NCBI GenBank assembly: GCA_037962975.1
Contig: CM075672.1
Location: forward strand, 56,180,501-56,244,500
DNA: 64,000 nucleotides
Direction of reading: 5' to 3'
Origin: Clitoria ternatea
Taxonomy: Eukaryota > Streptophyta > Magnoliopsida > Fabales > Fabaceae
The first letter of the stretch is position 1. Each line of letters starts with the position of its first letter. Below the pieces are notes generated by a model that had not been told where the DNA came from, did no database searches, and saw only the letters and a list, made by a program, of their open reading frames with translations. A program made the translations under genes and the position numbers. Positions 24,031 to 36,800 of this stretch are shown here, piece by piece.

Positions 24031-25597
24031 CCTTTAATATTAATTACTGGATTAAGGGCATCGTCGCATGTCTCCTCTAGCTGTTAGAGTGTAGGAGAAG
24101 GAGTTCAAGAGATTGGAACAAGTGTCCCATGGGTGGTGTAATGTGATTGGACAACTTTTGCATGAAGGTTGATGTGGCACACTCAGGGGCGTTAACTTGT
24201 CACGTATTTTTGAAAGGGTTACAATGTAAATTTGGAAAAACATAAAATATAAGAGTTTTAGGTCTATGTCTCCTGTTATAGGAATTTCTTCAATTCCTAG
24301 CTTTTGTTGAAGGATCTTCTTTTCTTGAGCCTTCTTAGATCCGAAATGCTTGATGAGAATAGAGAGGAATTGCCACAGTTTAGGAAGCTTATGGAGGAAG
24401 ATAGAAGAGTCTTGTGGTGGAAGCTTTCTTATGGTGGAAGTTAGATAGGGAAAAGAACCTAGACCTAAGGAGAATTTGGTCTAGAAATGGAGGAGATGGA
24501 GAGGAGAGGAATAGAGTAGGGTTCCGCCACTCTCTAGAGAGAAGAGAGATAAGGTGTGGAGAGTCACCACCTTTCGGAGAAGACGAAAGGATAAGACTAG
24601 AGAAACGAGCCTAGAGCTTCTACTTTCTAGAGAGAAGAGAGAGTTTCTCACTCTAAAATCTCTAATCATTTAAGTTATGAGCTAATTACAAAGGAGATGA
24701 GCTTATATAGCTCCTTGAAAAAATTCGGCCAAGCTATTGTAACTATGGGACTTGGATTAGCTCCTAAGGCCCAATCCTAAATCCTACTCTACTTGGCCCA
24801 ATACAAGCCCAAATGCAAAATAGAACAAGGTACAAGGCCGAAAAGTGGCCCAAACTTAATGGCTATTCAAAACCCAAACTAATTCCTAAAATATAGTCCT
24901 AATATACCTAGAATATAAAGGAATGAAAAATATGTACAAGATATATGAGGCCCAAAGGAGGCCCAAACATCCATACTAAGCCCATTACCCTTCTATAGTG
25001 CAAGAGAAGAGGGTAAGGGTCTTCAATAGCTCCTCCTTGTAGGGCAACCTCCAAAGACTATGTAGGGTCCATGGCTTCCTCCTAGGTGATGGCCATGTTA
25101 TCTCCTCTTTAAAACAAGGTATGGTATGCGAAAATCCAGCAGTGGATGAGGTAGATATGCCCCAAATACAAAAACTATTTGAGGCTATGACGGGAATTAA
25201 ATTTATGATTAAAAATAATTTTGTGACAAATGGGTAGGGAATTTGCTTCTGTTCCCTTCATCAAAGTTGTAGAGAAATGAGTCTAAAAAATTTTGGCAAA
25301 AAAATAATTCAATTTCATGGTCATACGAGTGTGAAAAGTGGAAATTACTAAACATAGTGCAAGTTGTAATAGTGAACACGTGGAGCAGTATGGTATTTTA
25401 AATTCTGGGACCAAACGGGCAAGAATAGGATTTTGTGGTCAACATCAAAGTTATAGAAAATTTTGATATGGAAATTTTGAGATAAGAATAACTCAATTCC
25501 ATTAAGGGGAGAGAGAGTTATGCTTAAAATACAAATAGGTGCGCAGAATAGCTTTTAAGATTAACTCGATTTTCTTGAAATAAATTCTCGGAGGGTC
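24031..25597 (-). repeat. Old LTR relic, probably minus orientation, interrupted by solo LTR
   Basis: There is no gene. Segments at 24160-24240 and 25150-25480 are recognisably related, in the same orientation, to 51960-52060 and 52150-52440, so both are diverged copies of one repeat. It probably continues at 28860-29222, which ends in GGGATGTTACA, the complement of a TGTAACATCCC LTR start. Orientation is inferred from that end. Confidence 0.5.
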
Positions 25598-26039
25598 TGT
25601 AGCACCCCGGTCGGAAGATAGGGGTAAATTTTTTTTTCATGATTTGAAATGATTATAAGTAGAAGAAATTCAATATATATAATGCCAAGTAATTACCCTA
25701 GATCATTAATAACTGATTTCATATATGAAGATATGAGACGGTATCAGAGTGCTCCTCGGACGACCGAACTTCAGGCCGTCACAAGGGAAAAGCGGAAGAT
25801 GTAATTAAATTTATGAATTATTAAAATACATACCAAAAAGAGGATGAAAGATGTCTCGTCGATTTGTTAAACAATAGAAATATATTTTCATAATAATAAT
25901 ATCATTCATACATTATCAAGGTCATTAATGAAAATTAGCCATACACACAAGGTCTAGTTTTCCTACACGACCTCCAAAATCAACTATTACCAAATTAATT
26001 TCAAAATAAGCATATACGTACTATATGCTATACAAAAAC

Positions 26040-26041
<2 letters not shown>

Positions 26042-26073
<32 letters not shown>
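26042..26073. repeat. (TA)n microsatellite
   Basis: About 16 TA units lie within the solo LTR, next to TGCCGGCCAAGGC, a block shared by related LTRs. Confidence 0.95.
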
Positions 26074-26077
<4 letters not shown>

Positions 26078-26889
26078 GCCAAGGCTCACCCACATTCCTT
26101 TCATATTTACCTTCTCCAATGCTCGACCTCCAAAAAGAGTAGGATTCATATCATGCTTACATCAAACTTAAAAATGGCAACTAGGAGGTGAGTGACATAA
26201 TCCAAATGTACCAAAGTCATACATTATGATGATATTTATACATGTGTGCATTATATTCATTTTTCAAGAAAACATCACAAGCTTCACACACATGATACAT
26301 CATTCTATCTCAGTACAATACATGTCCAATTAAGCATATTCACAAGGCAATATCATATATAATAGATCCCTAACGTTCTCAATAATCATCACAGTTTTAA
26401 TGTTAGTACCTCGGCTTACTTTCCCTCTATTTAACAATTATCCATCGCCACCATGGGCTATCAACTAGGCATATATCCAGCTATATGCAAATGCTCTTAA
26501 AGCTAATGCATATGCACAAAGGAATTATTTTTAAGTGCGGATCCGACTGTGGGACACAACAACATAATAAATGTGGGACAAGCATAGGTGTGCTACTATG
26601 CCCCTACTGCAGTAGTAAAATGTGTACATATATATCCCAATTCATGCATGCTTGCAACATCATACTTTTACTGGTACCAAACCGCTCTTGCCCATCTATA
26701 GCACTAGTCATCCCATGACTTGCGGATCAACATTATGACCTTACTTGTCAGAGTGCTACGGGCCTCCCCCGAACACACATCAAGGGAGCCGTGCCCCGTC
26801 AGACACCGAGGTAAACTGCTCATCACAGAGCCGCCCTCCCACAGGGCCTGCCACATAGGGTGCCTCATCACCAAACTAAGGGCAGCTTC

Positions 26890-26906
26890 GTGATTCCCCG
26901 AATCAC
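26890..26906 (-). other. Conserved LTR hairpin, copy 2
   Basis: GTGATTC and GAATCAC form a perfect 7-bp stem around a 3-nt loop, flanked by the complements of the CCCTAG and AGCTGCC blocks. A third, imperfect copy is at 30015-30034 (GTGATTC with GAATAC). Confidence 0.65.
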
Positions 26907-28859
26907 TAGGGAGCAATAACAGTATACCCGTGCACTGGGCCGCCCTCCCACTGGGCCTGCCTATTGGAACCCCTAACATTCCATATAAGCAGTGAATGAT
27001 ATGCCATGGATACAAATTCCAATCAATGTATTCTCACACTATGCATCCTAAATGCCACTCAATCAATCGTCCATTCACGACTAACACTTAGTGGATTTCA
27101 ATATTCTAAATCTTTACCGATTCTCGTTGGAACTCACACACAACGGTAATTAGTGGCAATCACATTTATCAATTCATATATATACATATTTGGGATATTT
27201 CACATCATTGATTTTAATTCCAAACATGGTCTCAAACCATCATGACATATTTCATCAACATATTCAACATAATATCTGATCTGGTCTCGATACTGGTACC
27301 AGAATACGGATATCACTTCATCCGTTTTATGTGCAATACTGACTCAGCAGGTAAAACTTCGGACTGATAAAACCGTATAGGCGATCTCCCTATACCGACA
27401 TGTCCATGTTAACACCTCACATATCGGAGGGAATCCGTTCTCCATATCAGAGACGTAAGGGATAATCATACCGGATACATACAGCATCGGTCTAAAACCT
27501 TAGGCAGCCTTTGACTCTCGTGGCTGGTCCATACCGGATCATTGACTCCGGCTCAGACCAGTTTAATATTATATTCACCACCCCAAATACATGCCATATA
27601 ACATCAATCATTCTAAATGCACTCAAATCATGAAATCATTACATCATCCACCCAAGCAATCATTAAGCACAATCATATACACATATTTTTACATCATCAA
27701 TGGATGAAATCATGCATTTAGAATAGTTACCCCCTACCTCAAGAGAAGTAGTAATCAACGCGGTCTGATGATTCCACCTCGTCACTGGGGTTATTTCCTA
27801 CATCACAATATATCACAAAATTATTTTCTATTCAACCACCTTAGTTTAATGTTCATATTCATTTACTTGGTGTCTTCCAGCATCTTAACTCTTAAGTCCC
27901 ATTTATTTTATTCATTCCACCATAACCACCACGGGTTAGGCGCCTACATTTATTATTATGCACTTTTAATGTCAAACCCATTAATGGATTCCTATATTAA
28001 TGGTTCCCAACAACCATTAAGCTTCATTAATGGCCATTCACCATTAATAACATCATTTCACCTCACCAATAACAATTATCTAACATAATAAATGCTTCTC
28101 CACTCATATTTTTCATTTCCCCTAAATCATAGGGTTAGGGTTTCTCTAAAACCCAACAATACTCATTAAATCACTTTCCTAACATCAAAACCCAAAAACC
28201 CATAGTTCATACTCTTGAGAAATAGCAAGAGTTTACCTCAAGAGAAGGAATGAGAGAGTTTTCCAAGATAGGGAAGAGCCACACGGAAATGAGGAGAAAG
28301 GAGAGTGAGACTCCAAGCTCTAAGCTCTTCCAAGCTCCTTCAAGAACAGAAATGGGAGAGGAGAAGAGGGCCACCACCCTTTTGCTTAGGGTTTTTAAAG
28401 AGAAGTAGAAGAGGAAATGAAAGAGAAGAATAAAGAAGAAGAAGAAGCAAAGTGTTTGTTGAGAGAGACCAAGAAGCTGACAGGAATAAGAAGAGAAAAA
28501 TGGGCCATTTTGCTTTATTTTTAATCCCTCATTAAAGATTCATCATTTTATGACAAACAGGATCTTTGTTCGGGCTCAATACTTTATCCAAAAATTATTC
28601 CGAATACATATTTGGATTCCCAATAATATCCTTAACACCCCTGATTAATATCATCCCAGTCGGAGATACTTGATCTGACACCCATATTTCAACCGGGCTC
28701 ATTTTCAGCTTATCCGGTTTCAATAAATTATAAACAGTTCCCAAAAATCTTAATTTATTTATTCTTAATATTTTAGAACATTAAATAACCCAATATAATT
28801 ATCTAATATTTATCTCCTTAATTAATCTTTTATTTTAGAATTTAGGGTGTTACAGGGTC

Positions 28860-29222
28860 AACCGACAGAAAATGGGCCTCGAGCCCTTCATGAAAATCAT
28901 AGGGTACGATATTATGAACACTCTAGAATATGAATGGCTCAACTCAGATACTCTCGGTATTAACTTGGCCAGAACCGACAAAATACGTATAAGTTAATAA
29001 CATAGTTTAATTATTTTTATTCAAATACTAAGTTTTCCTTAACTAGTTAATAAATCTCCTTACTCAATTAAATCACAAACAATTATTTTAATCCTTTAAA
29101 AACATCAACACAAACATACAGACCAAGTTGGCCTTAGCCCAAACATCACTGCATATAAAAATCAACACAAAATAATACACTTGGGCCCAAGGACCTTCTA
29201 CATAAAAATGAGGGATGTTACA
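28860..29222 (-). repeat. LTR relic continuing beyond the solo LTR
   Basis: It ends GAGGGATGTTACA, a complement-type LTR terminus. It is AT-rich with no ORF. It is likely the other part of the relic at 24031-25597, split by the solo LTR. Confidence 0.45.
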
Positions 29223-29725
29223 TGGACCCTTGATTATCCTTATACATAGAGATCTGTGAGTAATCTAGAGATGTTGAAATTTCTAGCTGCTACTTCCCAA
29301 CAATCTTTCTAGTGTGGTACGGTTCTCAACAATCTTTTTGGTCTAACTTTTTAACCATGCCTCTGTAACCACAGTTTGGGGGCAGTATGTATAATCACAT
29401 AAAGATCTTGAATCAAGCTCACATCAAGCACATACATAATCATAAATTATTTCCCTTCATCATAATGGGCTATCATAAGTATTTTCATAGTTTTCATCTT
29501 AGTATTCATCATGGTTAATTATTTTGTCCAATTAGAGGTTTTTAACCATTAATCATCCATCATATTTTCCTAGTCTTAAATCTCACGTCAGTATGTCTCT
29601 AAACTATATACAAATGTTCTTAAGCTAATTCATATACACAAGAAATCATATTCAACAAATACAGATCCAACTGTGGAAATAAGTCAACAATATTGCAGTA
29701 TCATTTCAAGAATAATGTGTACACA

Positions 29726-29778
<53 letters not shown>

Positions 29779-30423
29779 TTCAACATTTTTAGCGGTACTA
29801 AACTGCATCACCTAACAATGCAATACTGGTCATTTCATTGTAACTGCGTCAATAACATCTAAGATATTATAAAAATGGCGTTGTGGGCCAACCATGATTC
29901 CTCAACATGGTAGCTGTGATTCAATGGAACCATCGGGGTAATCGTACTCCTCAAAGAGCCACCCCTACTGGGTCAACCACATACAATCCCTCATGATTAA
30001 ACTTAGGCAGCTTCGTGATTCAACCACGGAATACTAGGGTAACAAATATACTCATGCATTAAGCCACCCTCCAACTGGGCCAAGCCACGAATCCCTAACA
30101 TTCTAAACCGAGTAGTTGGGCAGATGTGTCATGGATGCAAATACAAATACAGATCATATGCATTCTCACACTAATGCATCCTACCATGCCACCTATCAAT
30201 GATTAATCATTATTCTCATCATTATCACCACCTTTTCTTAGTGGATGTTAATTACACAAACATAGTCTTGCCATTGTTTCCAATAATTAATTGTGGCATT
30301 TAATTCCTTTTTTAACAACTTAATCTCATCACCATCACAAGTATATAGCTTCATACCACTCACAATGGCATCAACCACATTCATTAATTTCATCACCACT
30401 TATGGATGTGTCACAACAATAAT
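29223..30423 (-). repeat. LTR fragment, minus orientation
   Basis: The block ACAGATCCAACTGTGGAA near 29660 and the GGCAGCTTCGTGATT block near 30008 parallel the solo LTR at 25598-28854 (about 26535 and 26881). There is no coding potential. It contains a run of about 24 AT units at 29729-29776. Confidence 0.55.
29729..29776. repeat. (AT)n microsatellite
   Basis: An uninterrupted AT-dinucleotide run of about 48 bp. Confidence 0.95.
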
Positions 30424-33400
30424 TGTAATACCCTCGGTTAACTAAGATAATCCCTTCAACTGGATTATCCTGGTCAACTAAGAGGTTACGAGTTTTAGAA
30501 AATATGGAATTTTTTTTTTCTTTTTTTCTTTTTTACGAGAAAACTTGGTGGAACAGATACATCATATACACTACATAGTCATATACAACATATGGTCATA
30601 ATAGTAACTATACATACTGAAAGTAAAAGGTCATGCTAGTTCCCATAAATGAAAATACAATTTAACCTATTCTAATCGTCCACGGTCCAAGAAGAGTCTA
30701 GCTAATCCTTGATGCCAAGTCTGTCTCCATCCCCGCGGTGTCTAGAAAAATTTAGCGTAAGGGTGAGTCTTCACCTCCACAACAATCAGGGAGGTATCTT
30801 ATTGACACCTGCCCCACATACAACACGATAATACAAGGTCGAGTCCCTCCTACTCTCTTTGGGATTTCTAAGATACATTCTAAGTTATCTTACCACTCTC
30901 GGTCTCCTAACTGATCTAGTCTCCTATCATCTTCTCATGGTTACTAACATCTAGACAATCAATACACAAAAAAAACCTCAGTATAATGATGCAATGCATG
31001 AGCCCATTTTGTTATCTTAATTTTCTTCATTAGTCATCATGATGCATGTGGGCCTATCTTCTACTTATCAATCTCACATATCAATAACCATGTACACAAC
31101 CATACGACCTCATTCTCCCTGCCGAACTAGAGCGACCAGAGCTCTGCTCGTTCTGGTTTTCACAAATGGGTAAGGACTCATAGTCTTATCATCATAATGG
31201 CCAATCATATCTCTGCAGAACGGGTACTCCAAGGTCCTGGCAACATTTGCTCTGAGTCAAAATATACTTGATTTGCCACGGGCTATTCGATCTCGAGCAC
31301 CAATTCAAACCATTAGACACCCACTCTAGTATACTCCCAAGACCTCTCGCAAAGTCAGAACGCTAACTGTTCCCCAGTGTACCCATCACTCTATGCTCTA
31401 GGGGATCACTCCAACATCCCTCCTTAACTTCAACCATGATGCATAATTCAACAATTCATTTCTTATTCAGTGGTCCTCAATAGGGTCCCCTAAATGACTC
31501 CCTTCCGTTCCTTATGTCGAGTTCGTTTTCTATATTTTGGTAATTTTACTTGACACTTAAGAATGAAATGAGATTCCATACTTTCTTAACAATTAGGGTA
31601 CATTAGCGCTACAACGCCCATAATTCATCTCAGATCTGAATCCCTTACACTATCACAATTTAATCATTTCAGAATCCCTGACGATACCACCTCCCATATT
31701 TCTCATTTATTAATTTCCTTATTTAGTTATCCATACATTATGCAATATTTATAAGTAAAATACATTCATGAGGTATTTTATCCAAATTCACATACTCAAA
31801 ACCATATCACACCAATAATTATTTAATAGTATAACAACATACAATTCATTACACCACATTCATCATGTAACTCCATCACAACGCTCATCACGTAACTAAT
31901 ATATGTATATCCATAATCTTCCATAGTCATATATTCCTAATGCTTACTCATGTATACAAACAACATACTCATCAACATTAAACTCAAAGCACCAACTTAT
32001 GTGTTAATTCATCACTAGTATGTTCACACTTCTTATCTAGTTGGGTCATCTTGTGAATTGGTCAGGCTTTCGTACGTTAATGGGTCTTTTATCTCTTTAT
32101 TTCTTTAATTATGTACGATTACTCCCTCTTTACCATTATATTTTTCTAATGTCCATTTAGGAATTCTTTAATCATTATCAAGCGATCCCTATTGTCGACT
32201 CTCTTTTTACTAATTCAATTAAAGCTTTACTAGTTGGGTACAGATTTTCTTAGTTACTAAATGGGTCACTAATTCCTTATGTATATTGATTAAATTAGTG
32301 ATATTCTTTCTAAATCCCTAGTCACTAACTTTTGTACTTTTCCTTTACCCCTACTATTTCTAATGATATTCATGGATTTATTTCCTTAATTTAGTTCGTT
32401 ATTAAGGCACACTATCACTCGATTTAATTCTTTATATACCTTTCAACTATTTGCTCGTTAAGCATTCTTTACTAAATGAGGTATGATTATTTCTTTACTC
32501 CATTTAATTTCCTGAGGTCCAATTATGAATTCTTCAGCCATCGTCATGTGGCCTCACTGTTGATTTTTCTTTACTGATCCAATTAAACTTTATTAACAAA
32601 ATGACTTGTTTCCTTGGTTACTAAATAGGTTACTTTATTAATGTTCTTTCTAAATTTCTAGCTACTAATCTTTTAGTACTTTTTCTTTGCTTCCGCTATC
32701 TCTAATTATATTAACAGATTGTATTTTCCTAGTTGCATTCTTTTAGTTAATTAGAACTTATTTTCTCTATCAAATTATCGTTTAGAGATCTAAAATCCAC
32801 TCTAATATTATGAACTTAGTCAAATATTATTTAGCCACTAAAATTACTATTTGATTTATAAGTCATTTCTATTTCTCTTTATTACTTAGTCCACGTCTAA
32901 GTTCTAAAACTTAAATGTATATTTCATATATATATATATATATCATGCCCTAAAATTATTCTTACTTGGTTGATTATTTATGTCATGTATTATATAAATA
33001 TTCCTTAAGTCCCTTTTCACTTATCTTACTGATTACCAAAGATACAACTCTTAACCTTTATTTCTTTATTAGGCTACCTAAGTATCTCATTTATTTTCTT
33101 TATGCACCTATCTTTAATCTTAACTTATTAAAGTCTTTTTTTTATAATTCATTTCAATTGGTCATTGGATTTGGTCATTAAAATTAGTCACAAAACTTTC
33201 TAAATTCTAGTATTTATTTTTGTTACTTTCCAAGGAATTCTCTTTATCTTAGTTTATCGAAACTTAGTGGCCTAACTATGTGATTTATTGATAAAACTCC
33301 TTTTATGTGAAATTTTACACTTCTCAAAATCAATATATTTATCTAATTATCCTTCATAAAACTTTATAATATTAAAAACAATTCCACTTTTTAAAAGTTA

Positions 33401-34361
33401 CTAAAATAAAACTCAGAACTGTCCGGTCGGTAAATTTTCTTAAAAAGCGTAGCGTCGTCTAAATACTCCCAGCGATAAAGTAATTCCTAATAGTGGGGCT
33501 TATCAGAAACAAATTACAAATTACATATTAAACTATAAAACTTCAAAAAAATAATAATACTACCACATCGAGTTTAGTCGAGCCTGCCTAACGCTAATTT
33601 TTATAAGTTTTTCGTTCTAATACTGATCACGATAAAACTTTCTTTTGAGTACGCCATTATCGAGATACACTTACTAAATTTATTAAAATTATTTTTAGCG
33701 ACATATTTTATTAAAGTTAACCATCATAAATGAAAAGTACGTAACTTGGAATTTAACCGTTAGATTATGGCGAAATTTAAAACAGAGGTTCCGGGTATAC
33801 AAGCAATATTATAGATCAGTTAAAAACAAGTTTAGAATAGGTAAGACCCCCTTACCTCCTGAAATGCTCACTGCCCGGAGGAAGGAAAATGATCCGTTCG
33901 CCGAATAATTTGCAGAACGTTCTAAAATGTTTACCGATCGCTTCCGGGTCTCTAAAAACTAACATGCATGAAATTTTTGAGCTATTAAAGGTCATGGAAA
34001 ACAATGGAGAGATACAAAACAGCCATGCATTTGGTTCATAGTAAAGGATCATTTACCGAAATTCATCATAAACTTTAGATTTTTTGTTGTTTCATCGCCG
34101 GTCATCGCTTACGATTCCCGATCCTAAGAAATCAACATATGGAAGCAAAATAGGAGAAAATCACTTCAAAATACATCCTAAAAATTCTATTCTTGATAGA
34201 GAAAAGAAGAAGAATTTTCAGCCAAGGATCAAGATCAAAACTTTTTCTTACCTTACCCAAAGAGGCCACAGAAAAATGAAGGTGTGGCCAAGACGAATTA
34301 GCTAGAAAATCTTGGAAGCTTGTATGAAGGAAATGAAGGAGTTGGAGCTAATTTTAGTGGG
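30424..34361 (-). repeat. LTR, minus orientation, interrupted by the Athila-like element
   Basis: It starts TGTAATACCCTCGG, closely similar to the left end of the solo LTR at 43576 (TGTAACACCCTCGG). It runs as AT-rich noncoding DNA until the GTGAT target site of the Athila-like element (34362-34366). The sequence after 51477 is its continuation by position. No gene is evident in 30424-34361. Short ORFs such as 32966-33181 and 34084-34305 have no recognisable domain. Confidence 0.6.
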
Positions 34362-35159
34362 GTGATTGATAAGTGCTTTATAACACAATAAATTAGATCT
34401 AGTTTGCTTAGGATTTTAATCATTATGCACTGTATTTCCTTTATTTATTGTGATTTTTGCTTTCTTTCCACTATATTCTACTTGGGTATGTTATTTTCTA
34501 GAAATTAAGGTAAAAAAGGGTCAAAAACAAAGGAAAAACGACCATAAAGTGATAAAGAAACAAAAAGAACAAGCCAAAATAGAAAAAATCCTCTTTTTAT
34601 ACTGAAATCTGATTCAGAAACGACCAAATCCGAGTAGGATGACTCAGAAATGACCAAATCCAAGTAGAAGGACTCAGAAATGATCAAATCCAAGTGGAAT
34701 AACTCAGAATGGAGTGAATCCGAGTGGAATACTTCACTGTTGGAGGAGAATCCGAGTGGAAAGTTCCCTGTCAAAGACATTCCGAGTGCTAAAAGGCTGA
34801 CCCTGTGACATCCCTAAAATAGGGGTAAATTTTTCGCGATTTTATTATTATTAATCTCTAAAACATGTGGGTGGTGAAGCCATTTAACAATTACCCTGGA
34901 TCTATCAGAGACCTATCTCATATATGAAGATATGAGAAGGTAAGTTAAAGAAATTAACTCTTAAGAAATCCATAATCAATAATAGCGGAAGAATCTTTAG
35001 TAAAATAACATTATGGAATTAAATTCTTAAGAGATCATTCATTTGAAATTTAATAGCCAAGGTTATCCCAAAGTGATCATGAAATAGGATTGAATCATGG
35101 ATTAGTATGAAGAAAAAGGAAAATAATATGTTTAAAACTTTTTGGGAGAATCAGGTCCC

Positions 35160-35712
35160 TCTCGCTCAAGCGAAATCCCAATTCGCTTGAGCGAGCTTTG
35201 CACAGCACGCTTGGGCGAACCATAAAATGCTGAGCGAAAGAAGAAAATGGAGATTCAGGGGCCACTTCGCTCAAGCGAACCCAACTCGCTTGAGCGAGTA
35301 ACAAAATCCTCGCTTGGGCGAAGCTAGCGAGCGTAAGGCGAAAAACGCCCAGAACCTCTTTCACGCACACTCGCTCGGGCGACACTATCCCCGCTTAAGC
35401 GAGATTACTCCCGAGAGCAATTTCCTGATAAACCCGAGAGCAAAACCTGAGGGCAAGACCCTCTCGCTTGGGCGAACCCTTAGCTCGCCTGAGCGAACAC
35501 CAACCAAGGTCCAAACTCTGATTCTAATGCAATTTCGCTTGGGCGACTTGTACATCCGCTTGAGCGAAAATGAAATAATATCCCAACACTGATGCTGGGA
35601 TGATCTCGCTTGAGCGAGTCCCATTCTCGCTTAAGCGAGACTCGTCTAGATTCCAAAAATTGAAACAGGGGCATTCTCGCTTGAGCGAGAAGCCCTCTCG
35701 CCTGAGCAAGTT
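35160..35712. repeat. CGCTYRAGCG palindrome doublet array in solo LTR
   Basis: About 16 copies of a 10-bp near-palindrome (variants CGCTCAAGCG, CGCTTGAGCG, CGCTTAAGCG, CGCTTGGGCG) lie in 550 bp. Most fall in doublets with start-to-start spacing of about 19-24 bp, separated by unrelated sequence. Apparent proteins here, rich in Ser-Leu-Lys-Arg or Ala-Gln-Ala-Arg, are just translations of the repeat. Confidence 0.9.
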
Positions 35713-36539
35713 CGACAGAAAAACAGGGGAATTGTAGAAATCACCCAACTCCCTACACCAAAACTCATTCTAATCAAATTTACCTAACTTTAACACTTCA
35801 TATATATCATATTACACATTTGAAACTTGTTCTAATAAGTCATTCTTATCAATTTCCATTACAATTCATCTATTGTATAAATCAACTCACTAACTCTTCC
35901 ATTCCACAAATCTAGCACTCCACATATAAATTTCATTCGTTCATCAAAGTATGAAGAGTTTCATCATTCATTCATTAACAGGGTCATGATTGAAAATGAA
36001 TCTTAAACAAAAGATCTCATTTTCCTCCATGACCTCCCAAACTCATTATTCATACAATTATCCATTCTAAATCCACACTATACAAACATACATTGTATTA
36101 CATACATTACATCTATTCCACATATCTATATATCCCAAAATATTGTCGGCCAAGGCATTCTTTACCAAAAGGGGGGGCCTTCTTCACACTCCTCCTCCAC
36201 CATAACTCCAAAGCAATACCTACAACACAGGAGCTAAAAAATATACCACAGGGAGAGTGAGTATACTTTCTCAATGACGAAAATCCAATAATTAGAACAA
36301 TATATGTATGAATGTAATACAACTATCTTCTTCCCGAGAGGAGTTTATTTAATATCAATCAATCAATCGATGATTTTTCATTTTGATACAATTATTCCCT
36401 GATTTCTCTCAGAATTATATCAATCAATTCACCATCACAATTTAGTAATTAAAGAGGGAGTTTCTTTTCATATCCCATCATCAAGGTATCACACTATACC
36501 ATGCTTTCAAACTGATGCACATGCTAATATCATGAAAAT

Positions 36540-36800
36540 GCACATGCACAGATCCGATTTCGTTTCCTCGGGTGATCGCAACCACCATATCATATACTCA
36601 TTCTCAATGGTTTCCCGCCTCGCAAGGGGTACTCCCTCTAGCAACCTCACAAGGTGCTTCTCGTGATCGCAACCACGTTCAATATTCCACATAGGTTTCC
36701 CTCCTCGCAAGGGGTACTCCCGCCTCATAAACATTTCACATAGGTTTCCCTCCTCGCAAGGGGTACTCCCGCCTCATGATCACAACCATGGGCATCATAG
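36540..36800 (-). repeat. TGATCGCAACCAC / CCTCGCAAGGGGTACTCCC repeats
   Basis: GTGATCGCAACCAC occurs at 36572-36585 and 36663-36676, with diverged copies near 36776 and 36836, interspersed with CCTCGCAAGG and GGTACTCCC blocks. The complementary array is at 58595-58895 in the same-family LTR. Confidence 0.85.

Larger units (their letters stand above)
25598..28854 (-). mobile_element. Solo LTR, 3257 bp, target duplication GGGTC
   Basis: The LTR begins TGTAGCACCCCGG and ends TTAGGGTGTTACA, flanked by GGGTC at 25593-25597 and 28855-28859. The left end, read in reverse, matches the 3' end of the LTR at 56907-60597 (ATCTTCATATATGA block), so it is minus oriented. No internal region is present, implying recombination between the two LTRs of a former full element. 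It contains a TA-dinucleotide run and one of the conserved hairpin blocks. ORFs inside are fortuitous. Confidence 0.88.
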
